Below, piece after piece: positions 25,535 to 34,800 of a stretch of 64,000 nucleotides of DNA (the first letter of the stretch is position 1; every line of letters starts with the position of its first letter). The DNA comes from Candidatus Heimdallarchaeota archaeon (GTDB taxonomy: Archaea > Asgardarchaeota > Heimdallarchaeia > Heimdallarchaeales > Heimdallarchaeaceae). A program made the translations under genes and the position numbers. Below the pieces are notes generated by a model that did no database searches, was not told the origin of the DNA, and saw nothing but the letters and a program-made list of their open reading frames with translations. The DNA is taken from contig JAEOSZ010000055.1 in the NCBI GenBank assembly GCA_016840095.1, positions 19,471 through 83,470 on the forward strand. Reading direction: 5' to 3'.

Positions 25535-27193
25535 ATGGATGAGGAACGAAGTGTCGAAGATCTTGAAGATGAAGAATATGAAGATCTTGACAAAATGGAT
25601 GAATTCAGTTTAGAAATGGAAGTCATGTCTGATCTTGAAGGATTAGAGGAACTCCCTGATGATCAGAATGCAGGTCTTGCTGAATCCGATGTTATCATCA
25701 CTTATGGTGACAAAATTATTGATGAGACCAAAGAATTAGAGAAAAAATTTGAAGCTCTGCTAGCAAAAGTTCGCGAAGGAAACATTTCTGATGCACTTAA
25801 TGAAGCAGCTAATTTACTTAATGAAGGAAGGCGTTTAGATGCCCATTACATTACTTCTAAGATCGCTTCTCTCATTGCTTCTCTTCTTACCTCTCAATCA
25901 AAGCATAAAGATGCAACTGAGTATTTTCTTCTATCTGTGAGTGAGGCTAGAAAATCAGAAGATAAAAAGCTACACTTGTTAAGTCTTTCTAGATTTGGTG
26001 ACAATCTAATTCATTTTGATTTTAAAGATGCAGCTGTTGTCTTCAACCAAGCTAGAGAATTAGCCGAAGAGCTTGGAGAGGATGAATATTATGCAGAAAA
26101 TTCCTATTCACTAGCCAACTGTATGTTTAAATCTGAGATTGATAATGCTTACAATCTCTATACAGAAAGTTTAGCTTACTTTGAAAAAACAGATGATAAA
26201 AAGTCTCAAGGTTTGATCAAATATAGAATAGGTTTGATCAACTATATCAAAGAAGATTATCAAACTGCATTTCAGAATCTATCAGATGCAAGAAAATTAT
26301 TACAAGAGTTTTCTGATTTACCTGAGATTAAAGAAATTGAAAAAGCAATAAAACAGGTTCTAGTAATACTTAAACAAGGACTTGCAACTACTTACTTCCT
26401 TAATCTACCTAAAATTGAACCTCTTGTTGATACACCAGGAACTAAGAAGATTTTCGAGATATATACTTCTACAGGAATAACTGATATAGTTCGACGGATA
26501 AAGAAAGATCAACTCAAATATGTTACTAAAGATTTAGTGGAAGTTGATGTAGCCAAATCACTTCTTGATATTGAGAAACTTTCTATGTTAAATGAATTTG
26601 AACTCTTAGAAAACTCAAAGCATTATGAATCTATAGGTGATTATTACCAGAAGGAATTGAATTATGGAAATGCTTTCTATAACTATCTAGGTTCTCAAAT
26701 TCTTGCACTACAAGGAAAGAACGACAAGAGATATGAAAAACTTGAAAAGAAACTTGAAAAGTATATCCAGTTTCTAACACAGCAAGAGGAGGATGCATCC
26801 TTTTATTATAATGTGCAAATTTATATGCATTATCAGTTAGCAATAGGAGCAATTCCTAATAATGTAAAAGCTGCTCAAAAACAAGCAAGTAGAGGAATCG
26901 AGCTCGCATCTAAAAGAAACAATCCATATTTTGAAGGCTTAATTAAAGAAATTACAGCTGATATTAAAGCAATGAATGATACTAATAAGGCTCTTACTGA
27001 TTATCAGGCTATCATTTCAATTTTTGAAGAATTAAACAATCAGTTTGATTCTATGCGTATTTATGAGAAAATAGGAAATATCTTAATTGCAACTCAAACA
27101 GATAAAGGAAAAGAATATTTCACTAAAGCTATTGAAATAGCTAAAGAACTTGAGGATCAAGAGATGATTCAGAATCTTGAATCAAAACTTTAG
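25535..27193 (+). CDS. TPR-like helical-repeat protein
   Basis: About 552 residues, all helical. The acidic N terminus (about 60 residues, rich in Asp and Glu) is followed by repeats of about 40 residues with TPR-type spacing, for example YFLLSVSEARKSEDKKLHLL, AAVVFNQARELAEELGED and AYNLYTESLAYFEKTDD, and more near the C terminus (GKEYFTKAIEIAKELEDQ). Such solenoids are protein-binding scaffolds. The frame opens at TTG 25502, but ATG 25535 starts the acidic region cleanly. Similar proteins lie at 31994-33307 and 62573-64000. The partner is unknown. Confidence 0.65.
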   Translation: MDEERSVEDLEDEEYEDLDKMDEFSLEMEVMSDLEGLEELPDDQNAGLAESDVIITYGDKIIDETKELEKKFEALLAKVREGNISDALNEAANLLNEGRRLDAHYITSKIASLIASLLTSQSKHKDATEYFLLSVSEARKSEDKKLHLLSLSRFGDNLIHFDFKDAAVVFNQARELAEELGEDEYYAENSYSLANCMFKSEIDNAYNLYTESLAYFEKTDDKKSQGLIKYRIGLINYIKEDYQTAFQNLSDARKLLQEFSDLPEIKEIEKAIKQVLVILKQGLATTYFLNLPKIEPLVDTPGTKKIFEIYTSTGITDIVRRIKKDQLKYVTKDLVEVDVAKSLLDIEKLSMLNEFELLENSKHYESIGDYYQKELNYGNAFYNYLGSQILALQGKNDKRYEKLEKKLEKYIQFLTQQEEDASFYYNVQIYMHYQLAIGAIPNNVKAAQKQASRGIELASKRNNPYFEGLIKEITADIKAMNDTNKALTDYQAIISIFEELNNQFDSMRIYEKIGNILIATQTDKGKEYFTKAIEIAKELEDQEMIQNLESKL

Positions 27194-27291
27194 ATAACCT
27201 CAATTTCGTGTTTTTTTCTCTAAAAACAAAAAGGACGAATAGGCAAAGTTTAAAAAAACCTATGCAGTAGGTATTTCATCCGTTAAAAACA

Positions 27292-27966
27292 ATGGTGAAA
27301 TATTTGAAGAAAGTACTAAAACTAAGCTTAGTTGTTTTAATGATGTCTGCATTTTTGGCTTCCACCATTTCTGCCCAAGATTCAGATCTACTTTATTATT
27401 CAGATAAAATGATTAAAAATGGTACTTTTACATGGAATGTTACTAGTTCTGTAGATTACTACGAAGATATTCCAGAAGGTGCTAATTTTACTGTCAAACT
27501 GAAAGATGATTTATATCCAGGACCCTTATCTGAAGAAGAATTGCAAAAAGTATACGCTAGTGTCAAAGTTGATGGTAATAAGTACACTGGAGAAGGATTT
27601 CCTCTCTTCTGGCATATTGAAAGAAACAATGGAACTCACACAATTTCTATCAGAGAAGAGTTTGAAGATAATCCAACCTTGTTTAATGTTACAGATGGAA
27701 CAGGATCTTGGTTCTATGTTAATTTTACAGTTGAAGAAGGAGATTATACTCTATTTGTAGAATTTGAAATAGATCCAGCAGATGGAATAACCAAAAAGTA
27801 CTACGAACATTTCGTTAGTGTTGAAGTAGGAAATGAAATTGATAGTGAAATAGAATTAGAATTTCTAGGTTATATAGTTGAAACTCCTATTCAATTCAGT
27901 TGGATTATAGTAGGTTTGTTATCTATTGGTGTAATAGCATTCATTCGTAAAAGAAGACAAAAGTAA
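27292..27966 (+). CDS. Secreted, C-terminally anchored surface protein
   Basis: A 224-residue protein with an N-terminal signal peptide (KLSLVVLMMSAFLASTISAQ, cut about residue 29), a strand-rich extracellular domain of about 165 residues with Asn-X-Ser/Thr sites, and a C-terminal helix with a basic stop (IAFIRKRRQK). The ectodomain resembles an Ig- or galactose-binding-like fold by strand spacing only. This is the same anchor style as the binding proteins at 1 and 16043. It stands alone behind its own promoter and ends at a terminator-like hairpin. Function unknown. Confidence 0.6.
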   Translation: MVKYLKKVLKLSLVVLMMSAFLASTISAQDSDLLYYSDKMIKNGTFTWNVTSSVDYYEDIPEGANFTVKLKDDLYPGPLSEEELQKVYASVKVDGNKYTGEGFPLFWHIERNNGTHTISIREEFEDNPTLFNVTDGTGSWFYVNFTVEEGDYTLFVEFEIDPADGITKKYYEHFVSVEVGNEIDSEIELEFLGYIVETPIQFSWIIVGLLSIGVIAFIRKRRQK

Positions 27967-27971
27967 ATTAG

Positions 27972-28001
27972 ACTAGGTTCTTCTTTTAACTAGTTTTTTT
28001 T
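27972..28001 (+). terminator. Terminator-like hairpin with T run
   Basis: ACTAG (27972-27976) pairs with CTAGT (27990-27994) and is followed by a run of T to about 28001, six bases after the stop codon of the surface-protein gene. Confidence 0.45.
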
Positions 28002-28050
28002 CGTTTTTCAAAATATTTATACTTTTAAGATTGTAATATATAAAAGAAGG

Positions 28051-28058
28051 TTTATAAC
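28051..28058 (+). promoter_or_regulatory. TATA box of the HTH-methyltransferase fusion gene
   Basis: TTTATAAC ends 24 nt before the GTG at 28083, the spacing seen at other leaderless starts in this window. Confidence 0.45.
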
Positions 28059-28082
28059 AAACTCCTAAAAATCATAATTGGT

Positions 28083-29033
28083 GTGACAATGGTCAAGAAT
28101 GGTGATAACAATTTCATGTCCATAGATGTTGATACATCAGACAGAAGAATAATGACTGTTTTTTCTGTTAATTGGATTGAGTTAGAAATTTTAAAAATTT
28201 TAGATAAATCATTAGAACCTGTCTATAAGGGAGAAATGATCTCTCTTCTTAGAAATAAGCATGAAAGTATTTCTAACAAACCTGAAAGTTCCTTTTATGC
28301 CATATTTGACAAATTAGAGAAGACTGAGATGATACTGACTAATTCTATTCCTGGGCAAGGATACAAAACATTTCTTGAGATAACAGAACTTGGACAAATT
28401 CAACTTAGAAGAGCATTATTCTGGGGAATTAGTTCAATATTTGAAGGTATGGCAGGACCATTAATGGGAATGCTCAACGAGGTATGTGTGAAAAACATGG
28501 GATGTCTTCGGGAGATGAATTTTGCTGTTGTAAGTCCTAATAATCCTGAATTTCTAGTACCTGAAATGTGCAATCAGTGTGTACAATCAACAGATGAAGA
28601 TACACAAAGCAGATTTAACATACTTCTCCCATTTGCAAAAGATCTTGTTGTACCATACTATCAAAATATTAAATCAAATCCAGATGATATTCCACTAAAG
28701 ATGGATTTGTTAGATAGAGTAATGTCTGTTCTAGCATTAGGATTTCTCAAAGAAAGAGAATCCAAAGAATATTTAAAAGAAGTACACAGAATCCTAAAAC
28801 CAGGTGGGAAAGCTGCATTTTTTGAATTAATAGAATTTGAGAGTTATCTCTGGAATGCTCTTAGAGAACTAACTCATGGATTTCAAATATTCATACCGAA
28901 AACAGGTTCTGGAGAATTACTTCAATTCTTACCAGATCAATTGAAATCCAAAGTGGCTGATGTTTTTGGAGAAGAGAATGTAAAATTGATATTCTTACAT
29001 GAAATAGTTTGTGCAGTGGCAGTCAAAAACTAG
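28083..29033 (+). CDS. PadR-like winged-helix fused to a C-terminal half methyltransferase
   Basis: A 316-residue cytosolic protein. Residues 20-110 form a winged helix of PadR type (WIELEILKILDKSLEPVYKG, then FYAIFDKLEKTEMI and TELGQIQLRRAL). A Cys-containing linker follows (CVKNMGCLREMN, EMCNQCVQS). Residues 205-316 match the second half of a class-I methyltransferase: YLKEVHRILKPGGKAAFFEL and the closing strands. The glycine-rich SAM-binding motif that normally comes first is missing, so catalysis is doubtful. It may be a regulator that reuses the fold to sense a ligand. GTG 28083 suits the TATA box; ATG 28089 is the alternative. Confidence 0.6.
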   Translation: MTMVKNGDNNFMSIDVDTSDRRIMTVFSVNWIELEILKILDKSLEPVYKGEMISLLRNKHESISNKPESSFYAIFDKLEKTEMILTNSIPGQGYKTFLEITELGQIQLRRALFWGISSIFEGMAGPLMGMLNEVCVKNMGCLREMNFAVVSPNNPEFLVPEMCNQCVQSTDEDTQSRFNILLPFAKDLVVPYYQNIKSNPDDIPLKMDLLDRVMSVLALGFLKERESKEYLKEVHRILKPGGKAAFFELIEFESYLWNALRELTHGFQIFIPKTGSGELLQFLPDQLKSKVADVFGEENVKLIFLHEIVCAVAVKN

Positions 29034-29073
29034 TCTTTCTATTTTTAATACTTTTTGAGAATTAAGGTAAAAA

Positions 29074-29084
29074 GATATAAATAG
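29074..29084 (+). promoter_or_regulatory. TATA box of the small helical protein gene
   Basis: GATATAAATAG lies 27 nt before the GTG at 29112 and 36 nt before the ATG at 29121. Confidence 0.5.
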
Positions 29085-29111
29085 CTCAGCCAAATTTAGT
29101 TAGATAACTGT

Positions 29112-29483
29112 GTGATTGTAATGAGTACTGTTCGCGATGAAAGATATGTTGATTTGAAACAATTATGTGATAAGATAGCACCAGAAATGTTTGATACTTT
29201 ATCCTGGATATTAATTATGAATCTTGACTTAATCCCACAAGAAGATATTGAGATAAATCCCAATTTACGTTTTTCTTATTTGTTGATGAATAATAAGTAT
29301 GATGAAGCAACTACATTGGGGAAGGAACTCGCTGCTTCAAATAACCCAATTTCAAAACATTACAAACAGATGTTTGAACAAGATCCTAAGTTAGAAAAGA
29401 CAATAAAAGTAGCTGAAAACTTTTTTGCTTTAGCTAAACGTAGAATAGAAGTTACGGAGAAGTTAGGTATTCGTCAATTCTAA
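29112..29483 (+). CDS. Small helical protein of unknown function
   Basis: A 123-residue soluble, mostly helical protein (YVDLKQLCDKIAPEMFDTLS, then a helix around NNKYDEATTLGKELAAS). I do not recognise a family; the second half faintly recalls a single TPR unit. A GATATAAATAG box at 29074-29084 lies 27 nt before the GTG at 29112; ATG at 29121 is the other start. It has its own promoter and a clear coding pattern, so it is probably real. Confidence 0.5.
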   Translation: MIVMSTVRDERYVDLKQLCDKIAPEMFDTLSWILIMNLDLIPQEDIEINPNLRFSYLLMNNKYDEATTLGKELAASNNPISKHYKQMFEQDPKLEKTIKVAENFFALAKRRIEVTEKLGIRQF

Positions 29484-29559
29484 GAAACTGACAATAATTC
29501 TCTTTTTCAATTTTTCTTGAACATTAGCTTTATTAAGATTTAGACCATTTTTAATCAGC

Positions 29560-30789
29560 ATGTCAAAGACCCGTTCCACATTTTCAATCTTTGCTGGATT
29601 TACTCTATCAGTAGTGGGTGGAATGGTTTTTGACTTTGGTGGATTAGTTGCAGGAAGTGCTGCAACACTTTTACAATCTCTTTCTTCAGTTATTCCATGG
29701 ATCTTTCTAATTTATCCTTTACTTCTGACTGTTAGAGGAGATATTAATGGAGTTCTTACAGGAAAACTTGGAACTGCTCTTCATCTGGGAACTATCAAAC
29801 CAACTTTCAAGAATAATACTGAGAGGTTCATTCATTTGATTGTCCTTATGCTGATATTAACATTATATGATTCCATCCTTATTAGTATCGTTACGTCACT
29901 TCTTGGTTTCCTTCTAAAACTTAATTTGACCTTTCTTGATGTACTTAAGATATTCTCGATTACTTTTACAACTTTTGTATTTACAGCTGTTATTTCAATG
30001 GCTATTACTTTCTTTCTAACTTTCTTAATTTTCAGAAATAAAGGCGATCCAGATGTCTTAGCTTATCCAGTTACTTCTTCAATAAATGATATTCTAATTA
30101 CACTTATCTTTGCAGCTGTATGTTGGCTATATCGACCATGGAATTCAACTGTAAAACTGCACTATTTCATTGGAATTCCGATTATTGTTATTGTCATTGC
30201 TTTGTTCATATTCTTATTGGTGAAATATGGAAAGAATAAATATGTTAAATCAGGAATTTTTCAGACACTACCGGTACTTACAGTAACAAATTTAATTGCA
30301 GCTGGAACAGGATCTGTTCTAGCTTTATTTTCTACTATTCTTTCGTCAGTACCAATACTAATAGTGTTCTATCCTGCTATAATAAGTACTGTTGGAAGTC
30401 AGAGTTCAATTTTAGCTAATACTAGCACAACTAAACTACATCTTGGTACTATGAAACCATCATTAAGTTCACTAAAAACGCAAGAATTCTCTATTAGTTT
30501 ATCTGGAATTTTAACTGCTTCTCTAATCATCGTAACTATTATGAGTTTACTTGGAATAGCTATGTTTCCTGAAGGAATTACTTTCAGCCTTTATGGCTCA
30601 ATATTAGGTTTATTGATTTTTGCTAATTTCTTCTCTTTTTTCATAGTTGGTTTAATTGCTATTTCTGCAACTTTCATTACTTTTAGATTAGGAATGGATC
30701 CTGATAATCTAGTTAATCCTTTGCTAAGTTCAAGTGCTGATTTGATAACTACTAGTATTTTAGTTCTATTCTTCTTTCTACTTTTCTAA
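29560..30789 (+). CDS. Tandem MgtE/SLC41-type divalent cation transporter
   Basis: A 409-residue integral membrane protein made of two MgtE membrane domains. Each half carries the hallmark pore sequence: LLLTVRGDINGVLTGKLGTA followed by LHLGTIKP in the first, and STVGSQSSILANTSTTKL followed by HLGTMKP in the second. There is no N-terminal regulatory or CBS domain, unlike bacterial MgtE. This resembles the duplicated SLC41 transporters of eukaryotes and their archaeal relatives, which carry Mg2+ across the membrane. It stands alone; the convergent neighbour is CutA. The substrate is inferred from family. Confidence 0.8.
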   Translation: MSKTRSTFSIFAGFTLSVVGGMVFDFGGLVAGSAATLLQSLSSVIPWIFLIYPLLLTVRGDINGVLTGKLGTALHLGTIKPTFKNNTERFIHLIVLMLILTLYDSILISIVTSLLGFLLKLNLTFLDVLKIFSITFTTFVFTAVISMAITFFLTFLIFRNKGDPDVLAYPVTSSINDILITLIFAAVCWLYRPWNSTVKLHYFIGIPIIVIVIALFIFLLVKYGKNKYVKSGIFQTLPVLTVTNLIAAGTGSVLALFSTILSSVPILIVFYPAIISTVGSQSSILANTSTTKLHLGTMKPSLSSLKTQEFSISLSGILTASLIIVTIMSLLGIAMFPEGITFSLYGSILGLLIFANFFSFFIVGLIAISATFITFRLGMDPDNLVNPLLSSSADLITTSILVLFFFLLF

Positions 30790-30803
30790 AAATAGGGGCG
30801 AAT

Positions 30804-31124
30804 TCACTCTTCAATTTCTTTGTTAATCCATTTACCATATTCATTGAGAAAGTCATCATTCTTAATTGAAGTAATCTGTGGCAGCTCATAGGAATGAATT
30901 TCCGCTAATCTATCTTTGATTTTCTCAAATTTGTCTTTTGTTGCTTTTATGATAACTAAAAATTCATTTGCTTCTTCTACTTGTCCTTTCCAAGTATAGA
31001 CACTTTGTATTGGATAAAATTGAATACAAACAGAAAGTTTCTCTGTAATCATAGTTTTAGCTATTGATTTTGCTTCTTCTTCATTTAAAACAGTGGTTTG
31101 AATCTGTATCAAACTGTCTTTCAT
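30804..31124 (-). CDS. cutA: CutA1-type divalent-cation tolerance protein
   Basis: A trimeric ferredoxin-like protein of about 106 residues. The conserved segments are present: IQTTVLNEEEAKSIAKTMI, AEKL-type 'TEKLSVCIQFYPIQSVYTWKG' core (VYTWKGQVEEANEF), IIKATKDKF and HSYELPQITSI. CutA proteins are widespread, bind copper in vitro and are linked to metal tolerance, but their biochemical role is unsettled. The frame extends upstream to TTG 31142; starting at ATG 31124 gives MKDSLIQIQTTV, the usual CutA beginning. It converges with the transporter gene 14 bases away. Confidence 0.85.
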   Translation of the reverse strand: MKDSLIQIQTTVLNEEEAKSIAKTMITEKLSVCIQFYPIQSVYTWKGQVEEANEFLVIIKATKDKFEKIKDRLAEIHSYELPQITSIKNDDFLNEYGKWINKEIEE

Positions 31125-31180
31125 GCAGATACGATTCTTCAAACACTTTTTAATGATTCTCCTCTAAAAAATTAGAGCTT

Positions 31181-31984
31181 TTACTTCGTTTTTGAAATAA
31201 ATTGGCTTTTGCTCTCTTTATTCACTAGAATAGAGCCTTCTACTAATTCGGAAATAAGACTAACTTCTTCATTAGAGAGTTTTAGACTTGTCATATTATT
31301 AAGTAGGAAAAATATTTTGCTAACTTGTTCTGGAAAGTGGTCAAAGAAATAAACTACTGTAGTATAATCAAGAAAATTGCTCAATATGCTAAGTGTTTGT
31401 TGTACTTCTTTTTGAATAACATCTATTTGTGGTTTTAAGATAGTGTAAAATTCGTGAATAAGAAAACTAATGAAATTGTAATAGTCCTTACCATAAGGAA
31501 ATCTTTTTTCTATCATTGATTTACAGAAGTAAAGATAAGAATTAATATAAAACTCGATCTTCAGTAAGATTGTAATCCTATTATCATATCTTGGAGAGTG
31601 TTGAGGAAGGTTTGCAGAAAAACTATTTATGAATTTCAAGACTTCTTCCAAATCTGCTTGAGAATAGAGAGACACATTATCTTGTGTGAAATTTGGAAAG
31701 AGGAATTGAGGTATTCTAGCCAGCGTAAAAAGGATATTTCTTTCATCAGTTCTACTATTATCTGTCATATATTTTGCAGTAATTGTTAATGTTAAGAGTC
31801 TCTCTATTGGATCTGGAAGTTTCTTTTTTATGTTTTTCTGGTTTCTAGATGTTGGGGAATCTATGATAATTGAGTCATATTTTCCTTCTTCGATTTCATC
31901 TTCTGTTTCTTTACTTAGAAGATTAAGGAACTCGTGCATTGGAGCATATGTTTGTACTCTGTCGTTTGGATTAAATCTTTTCAT
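31181..31984 (-). CDS. Helical protein of unknown function downstream of a TPR gene
   Basis: About 267 residues, soluble and mostly helical (FYTILKPQIDVIQKEVQQTL, EEVLKFINSF). I recognise no motif. It directly follows the TPR gene at 31994: the TPR stop codon is followed by GTGAGGAGT and the ATG at 31984, so the pair is one translational unit and probably one functional unit. The frame also opens at GTG 31993. The shared operon suggests a binding partner for the TPR protein. Confidence 0.55.
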   Translation of the reverse strand: MKRFNPNDRVQTYAPMHEFLNLLSKETEDEIEEGKYDSIIIDSPTSRNQKNIKKKLPDPIERLLTLTITAKYMTDNSRTDERNILFTLARIPQFLFPNFTQDNVSLYSQADLEEVLKFINSFSANLPQHSPRYDNRITILLKIEFYINSYLYFCKSMIEKRFPYGKDYYNFISFLIHEFYTILKPQIDVIQKEVQQTLSILSNFLDYTTVVYFFDHFPEQVSKIFFLLNNMTSLKLSNEEVSLISELVEGSILVNKESKSQFISKTK

Positions 31985-31993
31985 ACTCCTCAC

Positions 31994-33307
31994 TTATCTA
32001 AATTGTTTTACTAATTCAAGAAACTGACCAATCATCTCAGAGTAATGAAGTTCTCCCTTATCTAGCATCCATTGATAGATATCACTGATCTCATTTATTG
32101 AGCTCTTCAAATCAGTACCAACACCAATTGATGATATCTTGTAAGATAGTTGAAAAAAAGAAGCCATTTTTGCTCTAACTTCATCATCGTATTTTTCAAA
32201 GATATCTTTGATTCTTTCAATTTCTATTGGAATATCTAACTTATCAAGTTTTGAAGAATCTTTTCCTCTTGGTCCACCAAGATACCCAGTTAAACCTAAT
32301 AATCTTGCTGAGTGGAACTGTAGTAGAGCAGGTAAGTAAATAAATATCGTGACTGCTTCTTCATATTCTAATTTTTGATTTACAAAGTATTGTTTTGCTT
32401 GTTCAAAAGATTCGTAAGATTCAGTTGGTTTACCTGTGGATTGATAAAGACCAGCCATTAATCTTCTGATTTTTGCTGTTAATTCTAGGTGTTCAATACT
32501 TTCAGCTGTTAATATTAGTCTTTCTCCTTTTTCAACAGCTTCTTCTGGAGTGATTCTCTCTGATCGAAGTTCTAACTCCACACGTTGAGTGTTAAAGATT
32601 AACGGATGGAAATCATCGGGTTGATACCTTTCTAGATATTCATCCATCAAATCAATAGTTTCTTCTGGTTCAGAAACAAATTGAGAAAGGATAATTTTCT
32701 TCTCAAATGCTGATCTTTCAAAAGGAGAATCTTTGAAGTATTTGAAAGCTTCATCTACACTAGAATAAGCTTTAAGGACATCTCCTTCTTCTGCATCTAT
32801 TTGAGCTTCTAAAACTTGGAGTTCATAGAAATAAGGTTCATTTCCTTTATCCTTTGCTTTCTTCATTAAGAAATGAACAATCTCTCTTGCATCTTCTAAT
32901 TGGTGATAAACGATTTTGAGTTGAGCTTTAGTTTGCCAGTATCTAAAAAAGATCATAGGAGTCTCTTCTGAAATTTGGTCTTCTTCTAGTTCTTCTAACC
33001 ATTTCTTACCTTGATCATAGTCTCCATAAGCAAACAAAGTTGCCGTTAATTCTAAAATAACTAGATAGTACTCCTCAACTAGAATTCTCTCTTTTGTTTG
33101 TTCTGCTAATTCTTCCAGAATATCAATGGATTCTGCTTTTGATCCCAAAAGAGCACAACATCTAGCAATCTTGATTTCTATATCTCTCAGTTCGTCTTCC
33201 TTCCCTGATAGAAATAATACTTCTCGAGCCTTGAGGTACCATCGATAGGCTTCGAGAAACTTAAATTGTGTAAAAAACTCATCGCCTTTCTCTCTCTCAG
33301 TGCTCAT
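31994..33307 (-). CDS. TPR-repeat protein
   Basis: A 437-residue solenoid protein. TPR-type units are visible from the start (FKFLEAYRWYLKAREVLFLS, then KAESIDILEELAEQ, YDQGKKWLEELEED, VLKAYSSVDEAFKYFKD, TESYESFEQAKQYFVNQ). The last 110 residues are helical without repeats. No membrane segment or catalytic motif is seen. It begins a two-gene minus-strand operon with 31181-31984 and is divergent from the nucleotidyltransferase at 33428. It is a protein-interaction scaffold with unknown partner. Confidence 0.7.
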   Translation of the reverse strand: MSTEREKGDEFFTQFKFLEAYRWYLKAREVLFLSGKEDELRDIEIKIARCCALLGSKAESIDILEELAEQTKERILVEEYYLVILELTATLFAYGDYDQGKKWLEELEEDQISEETPMIFFRYWQTKAQLKIVYHQLEDAREIVHFLMKKAKDKGNEPYFYELQVLEAQIDAEEGDVLKAYSSVDEAFKYFKDSPFERSAFEKKIILSQFVSEPEETIDLMDEYLERYQPDDFHPLIFNTQRVELELRSERITPEEAVEKGERLILTAESIEHLELTAKIRRLMAGLYQSTGKPTESYESFEQAKQYFVNQKLEYEEAVTIFIYLPALLQFHSARLLGLTGYLGGPRGKDSSKLDKLDIPIEIERIKDIFEKYDDEVRAKMASFFQLSYKISSIGVGTDLKSSINEISDIYQWMLDKGELHYSEMIGQFLELVKQFR

Positions 33308-33393
33308 TAAACAAACCCAAGTTATTAATATAGAAAATAATATTTAAACATTTAAAAACATGCTTTTATCTCTATTTTTGTGGTTCTTCGAAT

Positions 33394-33403
33394 AAAATAT
33401 ATA
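33394..33403 (+). promoter_or_regulatory. TATA box of the nucleotidyltransferase gene
   Basis: AAAATATATA ends 24 nt before the ATG at 33428; no ribosome-binding site is seen, which fits a leaderless mRNA. Confidence 0.6.
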
Positions 33404-33427
33404 GTGTGAGTATTATTCATACTAACG

Positions 33428-34246
33428 ATGAGTGAATATTCTGAATATATGAAACAAGCTAGAAAGGAAGTTGAGCTCTGCTTAGAAACCTGGAAAGAGA
33501 TTTTTGAAGAACATTATTCAGAAACAATAGAATATGCCTATAGTAAAGGTTCTGCTACAAAGAAATGGGAAAGCTTTATTGATTATGTTCCAATTTTAAG
33601 CGATGTTGATATTCACATAAAGGTTAAAGATCACTCGAATTTTTTTGATGATGAAACTTCATTTTTTGAATCAGTAAACATCTCTGAAATGTACGAAACA
33701 AGGTTTACAGAAAAAAATCCTCAATATTTTCACATTCCTCGAACTCAAGTTATTAAACTGAATAAGATAATCAAGGAAATTAACTTCGTTCATCCAAGAG
33801 AAACTGAGATAATTTCTATAATTGGGAAACCAATTTTAGAGACTAATCCTTCCAATGAAATTATAAAAAAACATGACCTAGAAAATTTGTTGGAATTAGG
33901 AGAATATCTACCTAAATTATCCATGTCTATGATGGATAGAACAGGATTAGATCTCTGGTCAATGTTAAGAAGAATGACTTGGAGAGTATCTCCTTCACCT
34001 ATAAGATTGCTAAGTCAGAAAAATGAAGAACCTCTGGATTTATGGGGATTGAACAGAACAGAAATTGCAGAAGAACTAGAAGATAATGATTATTATCTCA
34101 TTGCTGAAAGCTACAAAGATTACTATTATGAAGGTTGGATTGCATTCATGGAAGATTTTACAAATTCGCAAACACTTAGAAGATTAATTTCTGCAGGTTT
34201 TGAAGTGATGAAATTGTGTTTAGAGGAAGCCAGAAGATTAGTTTGA
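33428..34246 (+). CDS. Polymerase-beta-type nucleotidyltransferase
   Basis: A 272-residue cytosolic protein. AYSKGSATKKWESFIDYVP followed by LSDVDIHIKV is the nucleotidyltransferase signature: a GS pair in the loop and two metal-binding Asp in DVD. The helical C-terminal half (about 140-272) probably binds the acceptor, with DRTGLDLWSMLRRMTWRVSP as a conserved block. Relatives transfer NMP to antibiotics, proteins or RNA; the target cannot be named. It is a single gene, convergent with the minus-strand gene at 34248 with one base between. Confidence 0.65.
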   Translation: MSEYSEYMKQARKEVELCLETWKEIFEEHYSETIEYAYSKGSATKKWESFIDYVPILSDVDIHIKVKDHSNFFDDETSFFESVNISEMYETRFTEKNPQYFHIPRTQVIKLNKIIKEINFVHPRETEIISIIGKPILETNPSNEIIKKHDLENLLELGEYLPKLSMSMMDRTGLDLWSMLRRMTWRVSPSPIRLLSQKNEEPLDLWGLNRTEIAEELEDNDYYLIAESYKDYYYEGWIAFMEDFTNSQTLRRLISAGFEVMKLCLEEARRLV

Positions 34247-34247
34247 A

Positions 34248-34793
34248 TTACTTCTCTTCTTTCTTCAGAGGTTCTATTTGTAGAAACTCGATAATGTCTA
34301 GTATCTCTCTAAATTCTTCAGTTTCAAAAACATCACCATGTTTCTTCTTATTATATCCAAAGATCATTTGAGCTTCATCCAACTCTTCAAAATAGAATCT
34401 TAGATGCTTATACTTCTCTTCAGCATCTGTGATTAGAATTCCTTTAACCTTTTTTCTCTTAAAACCCTTCTGGATTTTGAACTCGTTATTATTTTCTGCT
34501 AAGATGTTTTTTAACCAATGAGCTTTTTTTCCTCGTGCAATATAGAAGGTCAATTTATCCGTATAAAACCAAAGTGCTAACACTGGTGTAGTTCTCCTTT
34601 TTCCAGTTTTTCTTCCAACTGTGTGTACTAGAACAATTTTTCTACCCAAACCAAATAGTGGTAATAAATAAATTCTATAAAGAAAAATAAGAACTCCATT
34701 CATGATTTTGTTGAATATATGAAAAGATTTGGTCCTGTTTTTATGCCTTGCAACAATGGAACTTTGACCTAATTTAAATTTCTCCGACAACAT
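34248..34793 (-). CDS. Deazaflavin-dependent oxidoreductase-like protein (DDN/PF04075 family)
   Basis: About 181 residues with the split-barrel flavin/F420-binding signature: KIVLVHTVGRKTGKRRTTPV, then FYIARGKKAHWLKNI. The family includes F420H2-dependent nitroreductases and quinone reductases; F420 use by this protein is inferred from family, though F420 is common in archaea. A hydrophobic stretch (FLYRIYLLPLFG) near residue 42 may associate with the membrane, as in mycobacterial Ddn. The ATG at 34793 is chosen over TTG 34799; both lie just after the stop codon of the PHP gene, so the two are co-translated. Confidence 0.75.
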   Translation of the reverse strand: MLSEKFKLGQSSIVARHKNRTKSFHIFNKIMNGVLIFLYRIYLLPLFGLGRKIVLVHTVGRKTGKRRTTPVLALWFYTDKLTFYIARGKKAHWLKNILAENNNEFKIQKGFKRKKVKGILITDAEEKYKHLRFYFEELDEAQMIFGYNKKKHGDVFETEEFREILDIIEFLQIEPLKKEEK

Positions 34794-34800
34794 TCTCAAC

